Shown here piece after piece: positions 42,855-52,900 of a stretch of 64,000 nucleotides of DNA; within the stretch, counting starts at the first letter, position 1, and every line of letters begins with the position of its first letter. The stretch covers positions 342,727 through 406,726 of the forward strand of contig NZ_FCOA02000004.1 in the NCBI RefSeq assembly GCF_001544875.2. Direction: 5' to 3'. Origin of the DNA: Caballeronia hypogeia. Lineage in GTDB: Bacteria; Pseudomonadota; Gammaproteobacteria; Burkholderiales; Burkholderiaceae. The notes under the pieces are model-generated. The model saw nothing but the letters and a program-made list of their open reading frames with translations, searched no databases and had not been told where the DNA came from. The translations under genes were made by a program, and so were the position numbers.

Positions 42855-44711
42855 ATGAGATCGGCGAACCTCCGTGTACGCAGGTTCAGATCGGCGGCTC
42901 AGGAACGTGCGTTCCGGAGGGACTACGCGCAGCGTTTTTCCGTGCAGCGAAAGCTTTCCATCGCAATCTTCACCGCCTTATGGATTGTTTTTTCCATCCG
43001 TGATTTCGAACGGCTCGACATACTCGATCCCGTCCATCTGCACCACGCCGAACTCATTTTCGTGAGAGCCGCTGCCGCCATCGGCATGGGCGCGGCCGTC
43101 CTGTTGTGGACGCCGCGCGCGCTCGACGACGAACGCTGGGCCGTCGGGCTGCTCTGCCTGTGGACGCTCAGCGCCTGGCTGGCCACTCTGAGAATGCTGC
43201 AGATCGTGGACCTGCCATGGCATGAACACTATTCGATCCTGACGCTTACCCTGTTCACGATCTTCATGGCTTTCCGGCTTCGGGCGATCACTGCGGCGTG
43301 GCTGGTCGGGCTTTGTGTCGTGAGTTATCTGCTCATGCTCTTCCTCGCGCCGCCGGGCGAGAAATTCGGCATGCATCTTTCGTCGATGCTCGCGCACGCC
43401 ACGAGCCTGCCGCTGACGTACGCCATAGGCGTGGTTGTCAGCATTCCGCTGGAACGCTCGGCGAGGCGCGAATTCATGTACCGACGCAGCTTGCGTGCGG
43501 CCAAGGCGCGCGTCGAGACGGCGTCCCGCGCGGTCAACGAACAGAACAAGCGCATGCAGGAGCTAGTCAAGGAAAAGGAGCGATTTTTCTCGTCGGCGTA
43601 TCACGACATCCAGCAGCCGCTCGCCGCGATCAATCTCTTCATCCGCAGTGCCCGGATGAATATCGGCGACGGACGCGCGGTCAAACGCGACCTTGAAGTC
43701 ATCGAGGAGACCGCGTCGGACATCGTCGACATGTTCAAGGAGATCCAGGACTACAGCGAGCTGGGCTCGTATGTGCCCCGCCTTGCGCCGGTCAATACTC
43801 TGGACTTATTGACGGAAGTGGTGGGGCAATACCGGGAGATGGCCCGGTCGCGGGGAATCGATCTCAGGCTCGCGAGGCGGCGAGTCAGACCGCCGTCCAT
43901 CGAGACAGACCGGTCGCTCCTCAAGCGGGCCCTGTCCAATCTCGTATCGAACGCGATCAAGAGCACGTCGTCGGGCGGCGTTGTGCTTGGCTGGGTGCAT
44001 CTGGATGAGCGGCTGCGCATCGATGTATGGGACACCGGAATCGGCATTGCCGCCGTGCATCGCGAGGCGATTTTTGCCGAGTACTATCAGATCAACAATT
44101 CGGAGCGCGACCGTTCGAAAGGGCTGGGACTCGGATTATCGATCGTGCAGCGCGTCGTTCGCATTCTGCCGGGACACGCGGTGAGCTTCGCATCGACCGA
44201 AGGGCGCGGCTCGCGCTTTTCGCTCTACGCGAGCGTGGCGGCATCGACGCCGGCTACCGGGACGAATCAGTATGGCAAGGTCTGCAATCCCGATCTCAAC
44301 GGCGCGTTCATGCTGCTGTGCGACGACGAACCGAAAGTCCTCGAAGGCCTGCGCCGCCTTTTTTCGAGTGCGGGCGCGCTCGTGCAGGCCGCGGAATCGA
44401 TGGCCGGGTTCGCCGCCATTCTCGCCGATGACAGCCGCATTCCCGATCTCATCGTGACCGATATCCGGTTGCGCGATGGCGCCTCCGGCATGGCGGTTGC
44501 CGATCGGATCAGGCGTCACTACGCGTGGGCGGGCGTGATTCCAGTCGCGTTCATTACCGGCGAGCTGTTGTCCGTTCGCGTGCTTCGCGATTTTCCGGAG
44601 CCTTTCGTGTTACTACGCAAGTCATCGGCGCCGGAAGACTTGCTGGGGGAAATCAGCCGGTTCGCTGCCGCCCATCGGAAGGAGAATCTCGATCTCGCGA
44701 AGCATCTGTGA
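42855..44711 (+). CDS. Hybrid histidine kinase with C-terminal receiver
   Basis: This 618-residue protein has about six TM helices within residues 34-197 and no recognisable periplasmic sensor domain. A short coiled linker (about 210-245) leads to the HisKA domain with H250 in SSAYHDIQQPLAAINLF. The HATPase_c domain has N-box LSNLVSNAIKS, G1 DTGIGI and G2 GLGLGLSIVQ. A receiver domain starts at about 484, with acid pocket DDE (490-492) and phospho-acceptor Asp536 (LIVTDIRLRDG). The QQPL variant of the H-box is typical of kinases that pair with LuxR-type regulators. The 3' end overlaps the convergent response regulator gene by 59 bases. Confidence 0.9.
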   Translation: MRSANLRVRRFRSAAQERAFRRDYAQRFSVQRKLSIAIFTALWIVFSIRDFERLDILDPVHLHHAELIFVRAAAAIGMGAAVLLWTPRALDDERWAVGLLCLWTLSAWLATLRMLQIVDLPWHEHYSILTLTLFTIFMAFRLRAITAAWLVGLCVVSYLLMLFLAPPGEKFGMHLSSMLAHATSLPLTYAIGVVVSIPLERSARREFMYRRSLRAAKARVETASRAVNEQNKRMQELVKEKERFFSSAYHDIQQPLAAINLFIRSARMNIGDGRAVKRDLEVIEETASDIVDMFKEIQDYSELGSYVPRLAPVNTLDLLTEVVGQYREMARSRGIDLRLARRRVRPPSIETDRSLLKRALSNLVSNAIKSTSSGGVVLGWVHLDERLRIDVWDTGIGIAAVHREAIFAEYYQINNSERDRSKGLGLGLSIVQRVVRILPGHAVSFASTEGRGSRFSLYASVAASTPATGTNQYGKVCNPDLNGAFMLLCDDEPKVLEGLRRLFSSAGALVQAAESMAGFAAILADDSRIPDLIVTDIRLRDGASGMAVADRIRRHYAWAGVIPVAFITGELLSVRVLRDFPEPFVLLRKSSAPEDLLGEISRFAAAHRKENLDLAKHL

Positions 44712-45405
44712 CCGACAGCGTTCCGAGCGTGATGCCCTTGTCCGCCATCATCACGATGAGTTCAGTGCGGCGCCGCAGGTTGAAGTGCGCGAGCAGATGA
44801 CTGATGTACTTGCGCACGGTGATGTCTTCGAGCCCCATCTTCGACGCAATGGCTTTGGAGGGGAGTCCGCGTACTAGCCACGCGAGCGTTTCATACTCCC
44901 GTGGCGGCAGTCCGAGGCGCGGCGCGTCCCAAGGTTCGACACTGCCGTTCGTTGGCGGTGCTTTTTCTGAGTCGTGTGCCGGTGCCTCGGCCATGTCGAT
45001 CGCACGCCGCAGCCCGGCAATGCTCGCCGCGGGCAGGAACACACCGCCCGAGAGCACCGCAACGATCGCGGCGTGGAGTGCTTCGGGCGACGACGATTTC
45101 GGCACGTAGCCCATTGCGCGGAGTTCGAGGCATCGACCGACCGTCTCCATGCTTTCGTCGCCCGATACCACGACCACGGGCAAGGACGGTCGCGCATCCT
45201 TCAAGCGGCCGAGCGCGTCGCAACCATGCCCGTCAGGAAGTTCGAGGTCCAGAAAAACGATATCCGGCTGCCCGGTCATCGCCAGATCGATTCCATGCGA
45301 TAGCGTACTCGCATGCAAAAGCTCTGCATCCGGGAAAAGCTCCTTGATGAGCAGTGCAAGACCGGCTCTGAAGAGTTCGTGATCGTCGACGAGCAGTATG
45401 CGCAT
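44653..45405 (-). CDS. NarL/LuxR-type response regulator
   Basis: This 250-residue protein has a receiver domain with MRILLVDDHELFRAGLALLI, Asp53 (IVFLDLELPDG) and Lys103 (VPKSS). A Pro/Ser linker leads to a LuxR helix-turn-helix: LGLPPREYETLAWLVRGLPSKAIASKMGLEDITVRKYISHLLAHFNLRRRTELI. It is convergent with the hybrid kinase and overlaps its last 59 bases. The pair likely forms one signalling route, with the kinase receiver as an intermediate or a modulator. Start MRILLVDD is preceded by GGGAG. Target genes are unknown. Confidence 0.88.
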   Translation of the reverse strand: MRILLVDDHELFRAGLALLIKELFPDAELLHASTLSHGIDLAMTGQPDIVFLDLELPDGHGCDALGRLKDARPSLPVVVVSGDESMETVGRCLELRAMGYVPKSSSPEALHAAIVAVLSGGVFLPAASIAGLRRAIDMAEAPAHDSEKAPPTNGSVEPWDAPRLGLPPREYETLAWLVRGLPSKAIASKMGLEDITVRKYISHLLAHFNLRRRTELIVMMADKGITLGTLSVTDASRDRDSPSDGRQRTG

Positions 45406-45580
45406 CGCATCGTCTCCCTGAAACACACGCACTTCGTACGGATGAAGCACCCGGCATTCTGACTACAACGATATGCCAGGGTGCGCCGTATTCGAACGAT
45501 CTTACACGCGGTTCGACGTTGAGACAGGCCTATGTCATGCAAAGCAAAACCGAACGAGTGTGCAGGGTCCCGCACTCGCT

Positions 45581-46318
45581 TTATGCATTGGCCCCGCCAT
45601 CGACGGTGAGCGCCGCGCCGGTGATATAGCTAGCGTTCTTGCTCGCCAGAAACACCACCGCTTGCGCGATGTCCTCGCCGTTTCCATAGTCGCCGGTCGC
45701 CGTCAGCGATTTCAGCGTCGGCCCGAACGGACCCTCGACCGGGTTCATATCAGTATTGATCGAGCCGGGCTGCACCAGATTCGCTGTGATGCCGCGCGGG
45801 CCGAGTTCCCGCGCCAGCCCCTTCGTGAACGCGACGAGCGCAGACTTGGACGCGGAATAGACACCGAGCATCGAGGCGGGTACGCGGTCGGCGAAATAGC
45901 TGCCGATCGAAATGATGCGTCCACCCGTCGGCAGATGCGGAATCGCGGCTTTCGCGGCCAGAATCGGCCCGCGCACGTTGACGTCGAGCGTCGCGTCGAT
46001 GTCTTCGATGGAGATGTCTTTCACATCGCCCATCCGGAGAATGCCCGCGTTGTTGACGAGAATATCGAGGCCGCCCAGTGCTTCGACCGTCTTCTGTACG
46101 GATGCCTGAATTGCCGATGCATCGGCGCTATCGGCCCGGATCGCGACACCACGGCGGCCTTCCGCTTCGATCGCCTCGACGACCCGCGCGGCTTGTTCCG
46201 ACGACTTCTCATACGTGATCGCCACGTCCGCGCCCGCGGCGGCCAAAGCCTTCGCGATCGAGGCACCGATACCACGGCTTGCTCCCGTGACCAGAGCGCG
46301 TTTTCCTTCGAGCATCAT
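45581..46318 (-). CDS. SDR-family oxidoreductase
   Basis: This 245-residue classical short-chain dehydrogenase has the cofactor motif VTGASRGIGASIAKAL (TGxxxGxG), the NNAG motif in DILVNNAGILRMG, and the catalytic Ser-Tyr-Lys as ISIGSYFADRVPASMLGVYSASKSAL. The end YITGAALTVDGGANA is standard. The substrate cannot be inferred; related proteins are annotated as 3-oxoacyl-ACP reductases but are often unrelated to fatty acid synthesis. It is followed by a PEP-mutase-like gene and an MFS exporter on the same strand, perhaps as one unit. Confidence 0.87.
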   Translation of the reverse strand: MMLEGKRALVTGASRGIGASIAKALAAAGADVAITYEKSSEQAARVVEAIEAEGRRGVAIRADSADASAIQASVQKTVEALGGLDILVNNAGILRMGDVKDISIEDIDATLDVNVRGPILAAKAAIPHLPTGGRIISIGSYFADRVPASMLGVYSASKSALVAFTKGLARELGPRGITANLVQPGSINTDMNPVEGPFGPTLKSLTATGDYGNGEDIAQAVVFLASKNASYITGAALTVDGGANA

Positions 46319-46361
46319 GATGTTCTCCGTTGTGTGTTGAACGTTCCAGGTGAGTGGTCAG

Positions 46362-47159
46362 TCAGGCAAACAGCTGCTGGATTTCGCCGTATGGCAAAGG
46401 CTGGTCGGCGAGTGCTTCGGAGCGGCCGTGCGCCAGAAAGTCCTGTGTCATGGCCTTCGCTCTGCCGAGCAAAACCTGCGCGATCGCGCTGCCCGCACTG
46501 AGCCGTCGCACGCCGAGTTTGCCGAGCGTCGTGGCATCGGGCAGACCGGGAAGCGCCATGACGTTCAGCGGCAAACGCGTTGCGCCGACAATCGTCTCGA
46601 TGTCCGACGGCTGCACGAGCGCCGGCAGGAAAAGACCATCCGCGCCCGCCGATGCGTACAGATTGCCGCGCGCGATCGACTCCTGTGGCTGCTTTGGTTT
46701 CTCGACGAGAGTGGCGAGAAACACATCGCTGCGCGCGTTGACGAAAAGATCGAGGCCCGCTTTCGCAACGGCGCTTTTGATCGCTTCGATCTTCGCGGCC
46801 AGAAGCGACGCGGCGTCCGGGCCGTCTTCGATATTGATGCCGGCAATGCCCATATCCGCCAGTTGCAGCACGTGGTCCGCGACGGTCCTGGGGTCGTCGG
46901 AGTAGCCGTGCTCGACATCGACGGACAGCGGCGCTTTCAGCACGCGCACGATGCGCCGGACCGAGGCGGCGACTTCCGCGAAAGGCAGCATGCGGCCGTC
47001 GGGATAACCCAGCGCCCATGCGAAACCGGCGCTCGTCGTGGCGATTGCAGGCGCGCCTTGCGCTTCGATGAGCCGCGCGCTGCCGGCATCCCAGGCATTC
47101 GGCAAAAGCAGCGGCGTTGAATTGACGTGTAACTGACGAAATGTGTTTGCGTTGGACAT
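46362..47159 (-). CDS. Isocitrate lyase/PEP phosphonomutase-like family protein
   Basis: This 265-residue TIM-barrel protein of the ICL/PEPM superfamily has LLLPNAWDAGSARLIEAQGAPAIATTSAGFAWALGYPDG near the start. Metal ligands lie in SVDVEHGYSD and GINIEDG, and FVNARSDVFL follows. It has no KxCGH loop, so it is not a C-C lyase of the kind at 29907; members of this branch are uncharacterised. It lies between an SDR and an MFS exporter, and the sequence shows no clue to its substrate. Confidence 0.82.
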   Translation of the reverse strand: MSNANTFRQLHVNSTPLLLPNAWDAGSARLIEAQGAPAIATTSAGFAWALGYPDGRMLPFAEVAASVRRIVRVLKAPLSVDVEHGYSDDPRTVADHVLQLADMGIAGINIEDGPDAASLLAAKIEAIKSAVAKAGLDLFVNARSDVFLATLVEKPKQPQESIARGNLYASAGADGLFLPALVQPSDIETIVGATRLPLNVMALPGLPDATTLGKLGVRRLSAGSAIAQVLLGRAKAMTQDFLAHGRSEALADQPLPYGEIQQLFA

Positions 47160-47202
47160 GACGGTTTCCTTGAATCCCGGATGGAAGTGATTTGCCGATT
47201 GC

Positions 47203-48375
47203 TCAGGCCGCTACCGCGCTTTTCGATCCCGTGAACGATGCGATGCGGCGCGTCGCCAGCCCGGAGACCAGAATCGCGATCACGACGGGAATGGCGGAGA
47301 GATAGCCCAGGTTGTGGCTGCCGGTCACGGGAATCACGACGGCGCCAAGCGTTCCGGCTATGGACACGCCGACATACGTCGCCGACGTGTTGAGTCCGAC
47401 GAGCACCGAGGTCATCGGCGGATTCAGGCTCGCGAGGCGGAACTGCTGCGGCACCAGCACGCCCCACGCACAGGCGCCCCAGATCGTCACCGCGATGGCC
47501 GCGCTCCAGAGGTGCGCGCTCGTCCACGGCAGGGTGAAGATGACAATCGCGACGATCGCCAGCTTGATCAGCACGACCTCGTGCGAACCGATCCGGTCGA
47601 GAATGCGCCCCGTCAGCAGGTTGGAGATCGTCCCGGCCAGCCCCCACAGTACGAGCAGTCCGCCGAGCACGGTGGCGCTGTGCCCGGTGGCGCGGTCGAA
47701 GACGACCGAGAAGTAGCTGAAGATGATGAAGGTGCCGATCTGCGCCAGCACGGTCGTCGCAAGCGTCAGACCGACGCGCGAATCGGTCAGCGGCGACAGA
47801 CGCTCGCGCAGCGAAATTGCCGGCGGCAGCGGCACTTCGGGCATGAACGCGAGGATGCCGAGGAAGGCAGCGCCACCGAGCGCGGCGACGAGCACCAGCG
47901 TCCAGTGCCAGCCCGCGAGCCCGCCGATGACCGCGCCGATGGGCGAGCCGAGCGCCGTCGCCGTGGTCAGCCCCGCCACGATGATCGACAGCGCGTAGCC
48001 GCGCCGCTCCGGCGGCACCAGTGCCGCGCCGGTGCCGCTGGCCGTCGGCGAGAACATCGCGGCGCCTAAGCCCGCCAAAGCGCGCGTCGCGAGCGCGATG
48101 CCGAGATTCGGCGCGACGATCGTGCCGAGATTGGCAATCACGAACAGGCCGATGCCGCTGAGCAGCAAGCGCTTGCGTCCCACGTTCGCGGCCAGCGCCG
48201 CGATGGTCGGGCCCAGCAGCGCATAGCTCAGCGCGTAGACGCTGATCAACTGTCCCGCCGCGCCGATACTCACGCCAAACGAATGAGCGATCTCAGGCAG
48301 GATGCCCGCGAAGACGAAGCTATCGGTGCCCAGCGCGAACATGCCGAGCGAAAGCGTGAGTAGTCGGCGATCCAT
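47203..48375 (-). CDS. MFS exporter, DHA1-type (AraJ/Cmx-like)
   Basis: This 390-residue transporter with 12 helices starts MDRRLLTLSLGMFALGTDSFVFAGILPEIAHSFGVSIGAAGQLISVYALSYALLGPTIAAL, the D-F-x-x-x-G-x-L-P form seen in drug and sugar efflux DHA1 proteins. GLGAAMFSPTASGTGAALVPPERRG (motif C region) and the RPGRILDRIGSHEV-like loop support efflux. Its promoter carries a 15-base palindrome and a GGGAAGCTNTTCCCC site shared with the RND operon, so both pumps are probably controlled by the HxlR regulator at 54663. The drug or metabolite is unknown. Confidence 0.87.
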   Translation of the reverse strand: MDRRLLTLSLGMFALGTDSFVFAGILPEIAHSFGVSIGAAGQLISVYALSYALLGPTIAALAANVGRKRLLLSGIGLFVIANLGTIVAPNLGIALATRALAGLGAAMFSPTASGTGAALVPPERRGYALSIIVAGLTTATALGSPIGAVIGGLAGWHWTLVLVAALGGAAFLGILAFMPEVPLPPAISLRERLSPLTDSRVGLTLATTVLAQIGTFIIFSYFSVVFDRATGHSATVLGGLLVLWGLAGTISNLLTGRILDRIGSHEVVLIKLAIVAIVIFTLPWTSAHLWSAAIAVTIWGACAWGVLVPQQFRLASLNPPMTSVLVGLNTSATYVGVSIAGTLGAVVIPVTGSHNLGYLSAIPVVIAILVSGLATRRIASFTGSKSAVAA

Positions 48376-48405
48376 TTCGACCTCGCTTGAAAATTGATGA
48401 ATTCG

Positions 48406-48474
48406 GTTGCTTGACGAAACTATAGGGAACGCAACCCGACCGCACTACCCGGCGGAAGTGGGAAGCTGTTCCCC
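48406..48474 (-). promoter_or_regulatory. MFS exporter promoter with elements shared with the RND promoter
   Basis: GTTGCTTGACGAAAC (48406-48420) matches the imperfect palindrome GTTKCNTGACGMAAC. It is followed by TATAGG, which reads on the minus strand as a TATAGT -10. Exactly 40 bases beyond the motif's end is GGGAAGCTGTTCCCC (48460-48474). Both elements, in the same order and spacing, occur at 54545-54613. The first overlaps the likely transcription start (repressor position); the second lies near -50 (activator position). Confidence 0.6.
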
Positions 48475-48490
48475 ATAAAGTGGCGAGGTC

Positions 48491-49969
48491 TCAGTTCTTC
48501 GCGGCGACCTGCTGCTGCGGCGTGTCCCAGCCGCCTCCGAGCGAACGGAACGTCCTGACGGCGGCGCGTGCGGCATCGGCTCGGGTCGCATCGAGATCGG
48601 CGCGCGAATTGAGCAGTTGGCGGTCGGCGTCGAGGACGTCGGTGAGCGTGATCGAACCCGCGCGATATGCCTTCTCGGACAGGTCCCGCGCCTTCGTCAA
48701 GGCATCGACTTCCTGCTGGATTTCCTGCGCGCGAATCTCCGTTTGCGAAAGCGTCATGAACGCGTTCTCGACGTCCTCAGCCGCCTTGAGCGCCGCTTCC
48801 CGATACTGCGCCAGCGCCTCCGCGTATGAGCCGCGCGCACTCCTGACCTCGGCGTCCACCTTGCCGAAATCGAACAGACGCCAGCGCAGCGCGCCGGTGC
48901 CGACCGCCTGGAACGCCTTCGCGCTCAGGAAGTGGCTGGCCGAAACGCTGTCGAATCCCAGCGCCCCGGAGAGCGAGATCTTCGGGTAGTACTCGGCCAG
49001 CGCGACGCCGATCGCTTCGTTGGACGCCGCCAGATGCCTTTCCGCCGCGATGATGTCCGGGCGGCGGCGCAAGACATCGACCGGTGTATCGCCGCTGCCG
49101 ATGGCCGGCACGCCCGGAATCTCGCCCGCGTGCGCGCCGAGTTCCGCCGCGTAAGTGCCGGGCTGCGCGCCCAGCAGCACATCGAGCCGGTTCAGTTGCG
49201 CTTCGAGCGCGACCCGCAGGCTCGGCACCGTGGCGCGAGCCTGACGCAACAACGCTTCGGCCTGGGCCACTTCGCGTTCGTCGGATGCGCCGGCCCGCTT
49301 GCGCGCTTTCACGAGTTCGAGCAGACGCGCGTCGGTGTCCACCTGATCCTGGGTGACGGCAAGCTGCGCCTGCAGACCGCGGATTTGCAGATAGGCGTCG
49401 GCGGCATCGGCGGCGACGGTGACGCGCGTACCGAGTTGCGCGGCCTCGGCGGCCTGCTCTTCGTCGGTCGCGGCGGCGTGTGCGCGTCGCAACCCGCCGG
49501 CGAGATCGATTTCCCAACTCGCCGTCGCGCCCGCCACGTATTCTTTCTGATCGCGGCTGTAGTTCGGGAACGCGCTCGCGAGCGCGCCAAGCGGACTCTG
49601 CACGCTCTGATGTTCCGCCGAGTACGACGCACCGGCATCGACAGTCGGAAGCAGTTGCGCGCCGGCCGCCTGCGCCGCCGCGCGCGCCTGAGTGACCCGC
49701 GCGATCGAGGCCTGAATGCTCAGGTTCTGAGCCAGCGCGCGTTGCACGACCGTGACCAGTTCCGGATCGTCGAAGCCGGTCCACCAGTTGTCGAGGTGCG
49801 GCGCGGGCAGCGTGGTTTGCCGCTCCGCCACTTGCTGCGCGTTATGAAACGGCGTCATGTGCGTTTGGGGCTCGACGTAGTCGGGTCCGACCGCGCACGC
49901 GGCAAGAAAGGCACTCACGAACAGACCGCCCGCAACCGCTTTCATCGTCCTGACCAGGAGCTTGTTCAT
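48491..49969 (-). CDS. RND efflux outer-membrane lipoprotein (NodT/OprN family)
   Basis: This 492-residue TolC-like factor has a lipoprotein signal ending LAACAVGPDYVEP, with lipobox Cys at about 25. Two OEP repeats follow: DNWWTGFDDPELVTVVQRALAQNLSIQASIARVTQARAAAQAAGAQLLPTVDAGASYS, and later EYYPKISLSGALGFDS. VLDADRQLLNSRADL is the usual helical end motif. Its start overlaps the permease stop (ATGA). It forms the outer-membrane channel of the tripartite pump with the next two genes. Confidence 0.93.
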   Translation of the reverse strand: MNKLLVRTMKAVAGGLFVSAFLAACAVGPDYVEPQTHMTPFHNAQQVAERQTTLPAPHLDNWWTGFDDPELVTVVQRALAQNLSIQASIARVTQARAAAQAAGAQLLPTVDAGASYSAEHQSVQSPLGALASAFPNYSRDQKEYVAGATASWEIDLAGGLRRAHAAATDEEQAAEAAQLGTRVTVAADAADAYLQIRGLQAQLAVTQDQVDTDARLLELVKARKRAGASDEREVAQAEALLRQARATVPSLRVALEAQLNRLDVLLGAQPGTYAAELGAHAGEIPGVPAIGSGDTPVDVLRRRPDIIAAERHLAASNEAIGVALAEYYPKISLSGALGFDSVSASHFLSAKAFQAVGTGALRWRLFDFGKVDAEVRSARGSYAEALAQYREAALKAAEDVENAFMTLSQTEIRAQEIQQEVDALTKARDLSEKAYRAGSITLTDVLDADRQLLNSRADLDATRADAARAAVRTFRSLGGGWDTPQQQVAAKN

Positions 49970-52900
49970 TTCGCTTCTCCACTGCTGAGTTTGCGCGGCA
50001 GGGCGCGCACGTCGCGCTTTCCACGAGCGCCGAGGTTGCGTACGAAGGCATAAAAGGCGGGCGTGAAGGCGAGGCCGAAAAGCGTCACGCCGAGCATGCC
50101 GAAGAACACCGTCGTACCGAGCGACTGCCGCATCTCCGAGCCCGCGCCGGCGGCGATGGCGAGCGGCGCCACGCCTGCGATGAAGGCGAACGACGTCATC
50201 AGGATCGGACGCAGGCGCACATGGGCGGCGTGCGTGGCGGCATCCTCCGCGTCGACGCCGTCTTCTTCCTGACGTTGCTTGGCGAATTCCACGATCAGAA
50301 TCGCGTTCTTGGCCGCCAGCCCGACGAGCACCACGAAGCCGATCTGCGCAAGAATGTCGATCGGCATGCCGCGCACATTCAGACCGATCGATGCCGCGAG
50401 CAGACACATCGGCACGATCAGCACGATGGCGAGCGGCGTCTTCCAGCTTTCATACTGCGCGGCCAGCACGAGGAACACGAAGAGCGCGGACGCGGCGAAG
50501 ACCACGAGCGGCGACATGGTTTGTTCTTTCTGCTGATGCGCCAGATCGGTCCATTCGTAGGCGATGCCGTTCGGCAGCACTTGCCGGGCGAGTTGTTCCA
50601 TGCGTTCGATCGCATCGCCGGACGAAAGGCCCGGACCTGCCGCGCCCATGATTTCCGCCGCGGGATACATGTTGTAGCGCGGCACGCGATACGGCTGCGT
50701 GTTGCTGTGGAACGTCGCCACACTGCTGATCGGCACCATGTCGCCCGATGCGTTGCGCACCTTCAGCCTGCCGATGTCTTCCGGCGTGCGGCGGTACGCT
50801 TCGTCGCCCTGAACGCGCACCTGATACGTGCGTCCCATGAAGTTGAAGTCGTTGACGTATTGCGAACCGAGGTAAAGCTCCATCGTCGAGAACACGTCCG
50901 TTGGCGTCAGTCCGATTTTTTGTGCCTTGAGACGATCGACGTCCGCATAGACCGATGGCGCGCCTGCGTCGTAGAGCGTGAACACGCCGCCGAAGGTCTT
51001 GTCCTTGTTCGCTGCCGCGACCAGCGCGTGGGCCGCGTCGGCGAGCGCCTGCGGTCCGAGTCCGCCGCGGTCTTCGAGCATCAGCTTGAAGCCGCCCGCC
51101 GCGCCCAGTCCCTGCACCGGCGGCGGATTCACCACCACGACGACCGCGTCCTTGACCACGGACACGCGCTTGCGCAGTTCGACCAGCATCGAGGCCGCGT
51201 TGACGCCCGGCACATGCTTGTCGTACAGGGACGGCAAACCGTAGAACAGCGTGCCCACGTTGGGCGCGATCGTGCCGGTCGTGACATCGAAGCCGGAGAC
51301 GGGCGACGTGTGCGTGACGCCCTTGAGTCCGGGTGTATCGAGCACGATTTCGTTGATCTCGCGAATCACCTTGTCCGTGCGTTCCAGACTGGAGCCGGGC
51401 GGAAGGAACGCGATCACCGCCTGATAACCGATGTCCTGTTCCGGAATGAAGCCCGTGGGCATTCTCGACATTTGCAGGCCCGTCGCCCCGATCAGACCGG
51501 CGTAGACGACCAGCATGACCGTGGTCGCGCGCACGGCGCGGCCGGTCATCTTTCCGTATTTCGACGACAGCCATTCGAACGACGCGTTGAAGCGGCCGAA
51601 AATCGCATGATGCAGGCGGCCGAGCGCGGTGGAGCCGCCGTGCGTCTTCTCCATTTCGTGCGGCTTGAGCAGCACCGCGGCGAGCGCCGGGCTCAGCGTG
51701 AGCGACACGAAGCACGAGATGATGGTGGACGCGGCGATCGTGATCGCGAACTGTTTGAAGAACAGGCCGGAGATGCCGGACATGAGCGCCGTCGGTCCGA
51801 ACACGGCGCACAAGGTCAGCGCAATGGCGATGATCGCGGTCGAGACTTCCTTCATCGTCTGATGAGCGGCCTCGCGCGGCGTCATGCCGAGCGTCATGTT
51901 CCGCTCGATGTTCTCGACCACGACAATGGCATCGTCCACGACGATCCCGACGGCGAGCACCAGCCCGAACAACGAAAGGTTATTGATCGACGCGCCGAAC
52001 AGCGACAGGATGGCGAACGTTCCGACCAGCGATATCGGAATCGCCACGACCGGAATGATCGTCGCGCGCCAGTTCTGCAGGAACAGATACACCACGCCGA
52101 CCACCAGCAGAATGGCGATACCGATCGTCTTCGCAACTTCATGGATCGATTGCGACACGAAAGTCGTCGGATCATAGATCTTCATGTAGTCGATGCCCGG
52201 CGGAAAGGTCTTCTTCAGTTCGGCCATCTTGGCCCAGACGTCGTGTTCGACCTGGACGACGTTTGCATCCGGCGTTGCGATCACGAACCACGGCGTGGCC
52301 GCGTAACGATCCGCATAGGCCTTCGAGCCGTAATCCACCGAGCCGAGCTCGACGTGACCGATATCGCGAATTCGCGTCACGCGTCCCTGAGCGTCCGACT
52401 TCACGACGACGTCGCCGAACTGCTCCGGCGTGCTCAAACGGCCGAGCGCCTCGACGTTGATCTGATACGCACCCGTGCCCTGATTCGAAACGGGCGGCTG
52501 GTTGAGCACGCCGGCGGACACGGCGGCGTTCTGCGCGCGAAGCGCGGCGAGTATTTCGCTCGCGCTGATCCTGTACGAAGCCGCCTTGTCGGGATCGATC
52601 CAGATGCGCATTGCGTATTGCCGTTCACCGAACAACTGAAAGTCCGAGACGCCCGGCAAGCGCGCGATCTGGTCGCGCACCTTGAGCATGTAATTCGACA
52701 GGTACTCGGGGCTTCGCGAACCGTCCGGCGAATAGACGTGCACGCCGAGCAGCAGCGCCTGAATCGTCTTCTTCACTTGTACGCCTTGCAACTGCACGTC
52801 GGCGGGCAGGCGCGAGAGCGTGTCTTCCACGCGGCTGCGCGTCAGCAAAAGCGCCGTATCCGGATTCGTGCCGACCTTGAAGATCACGGTGATCGTCAGT

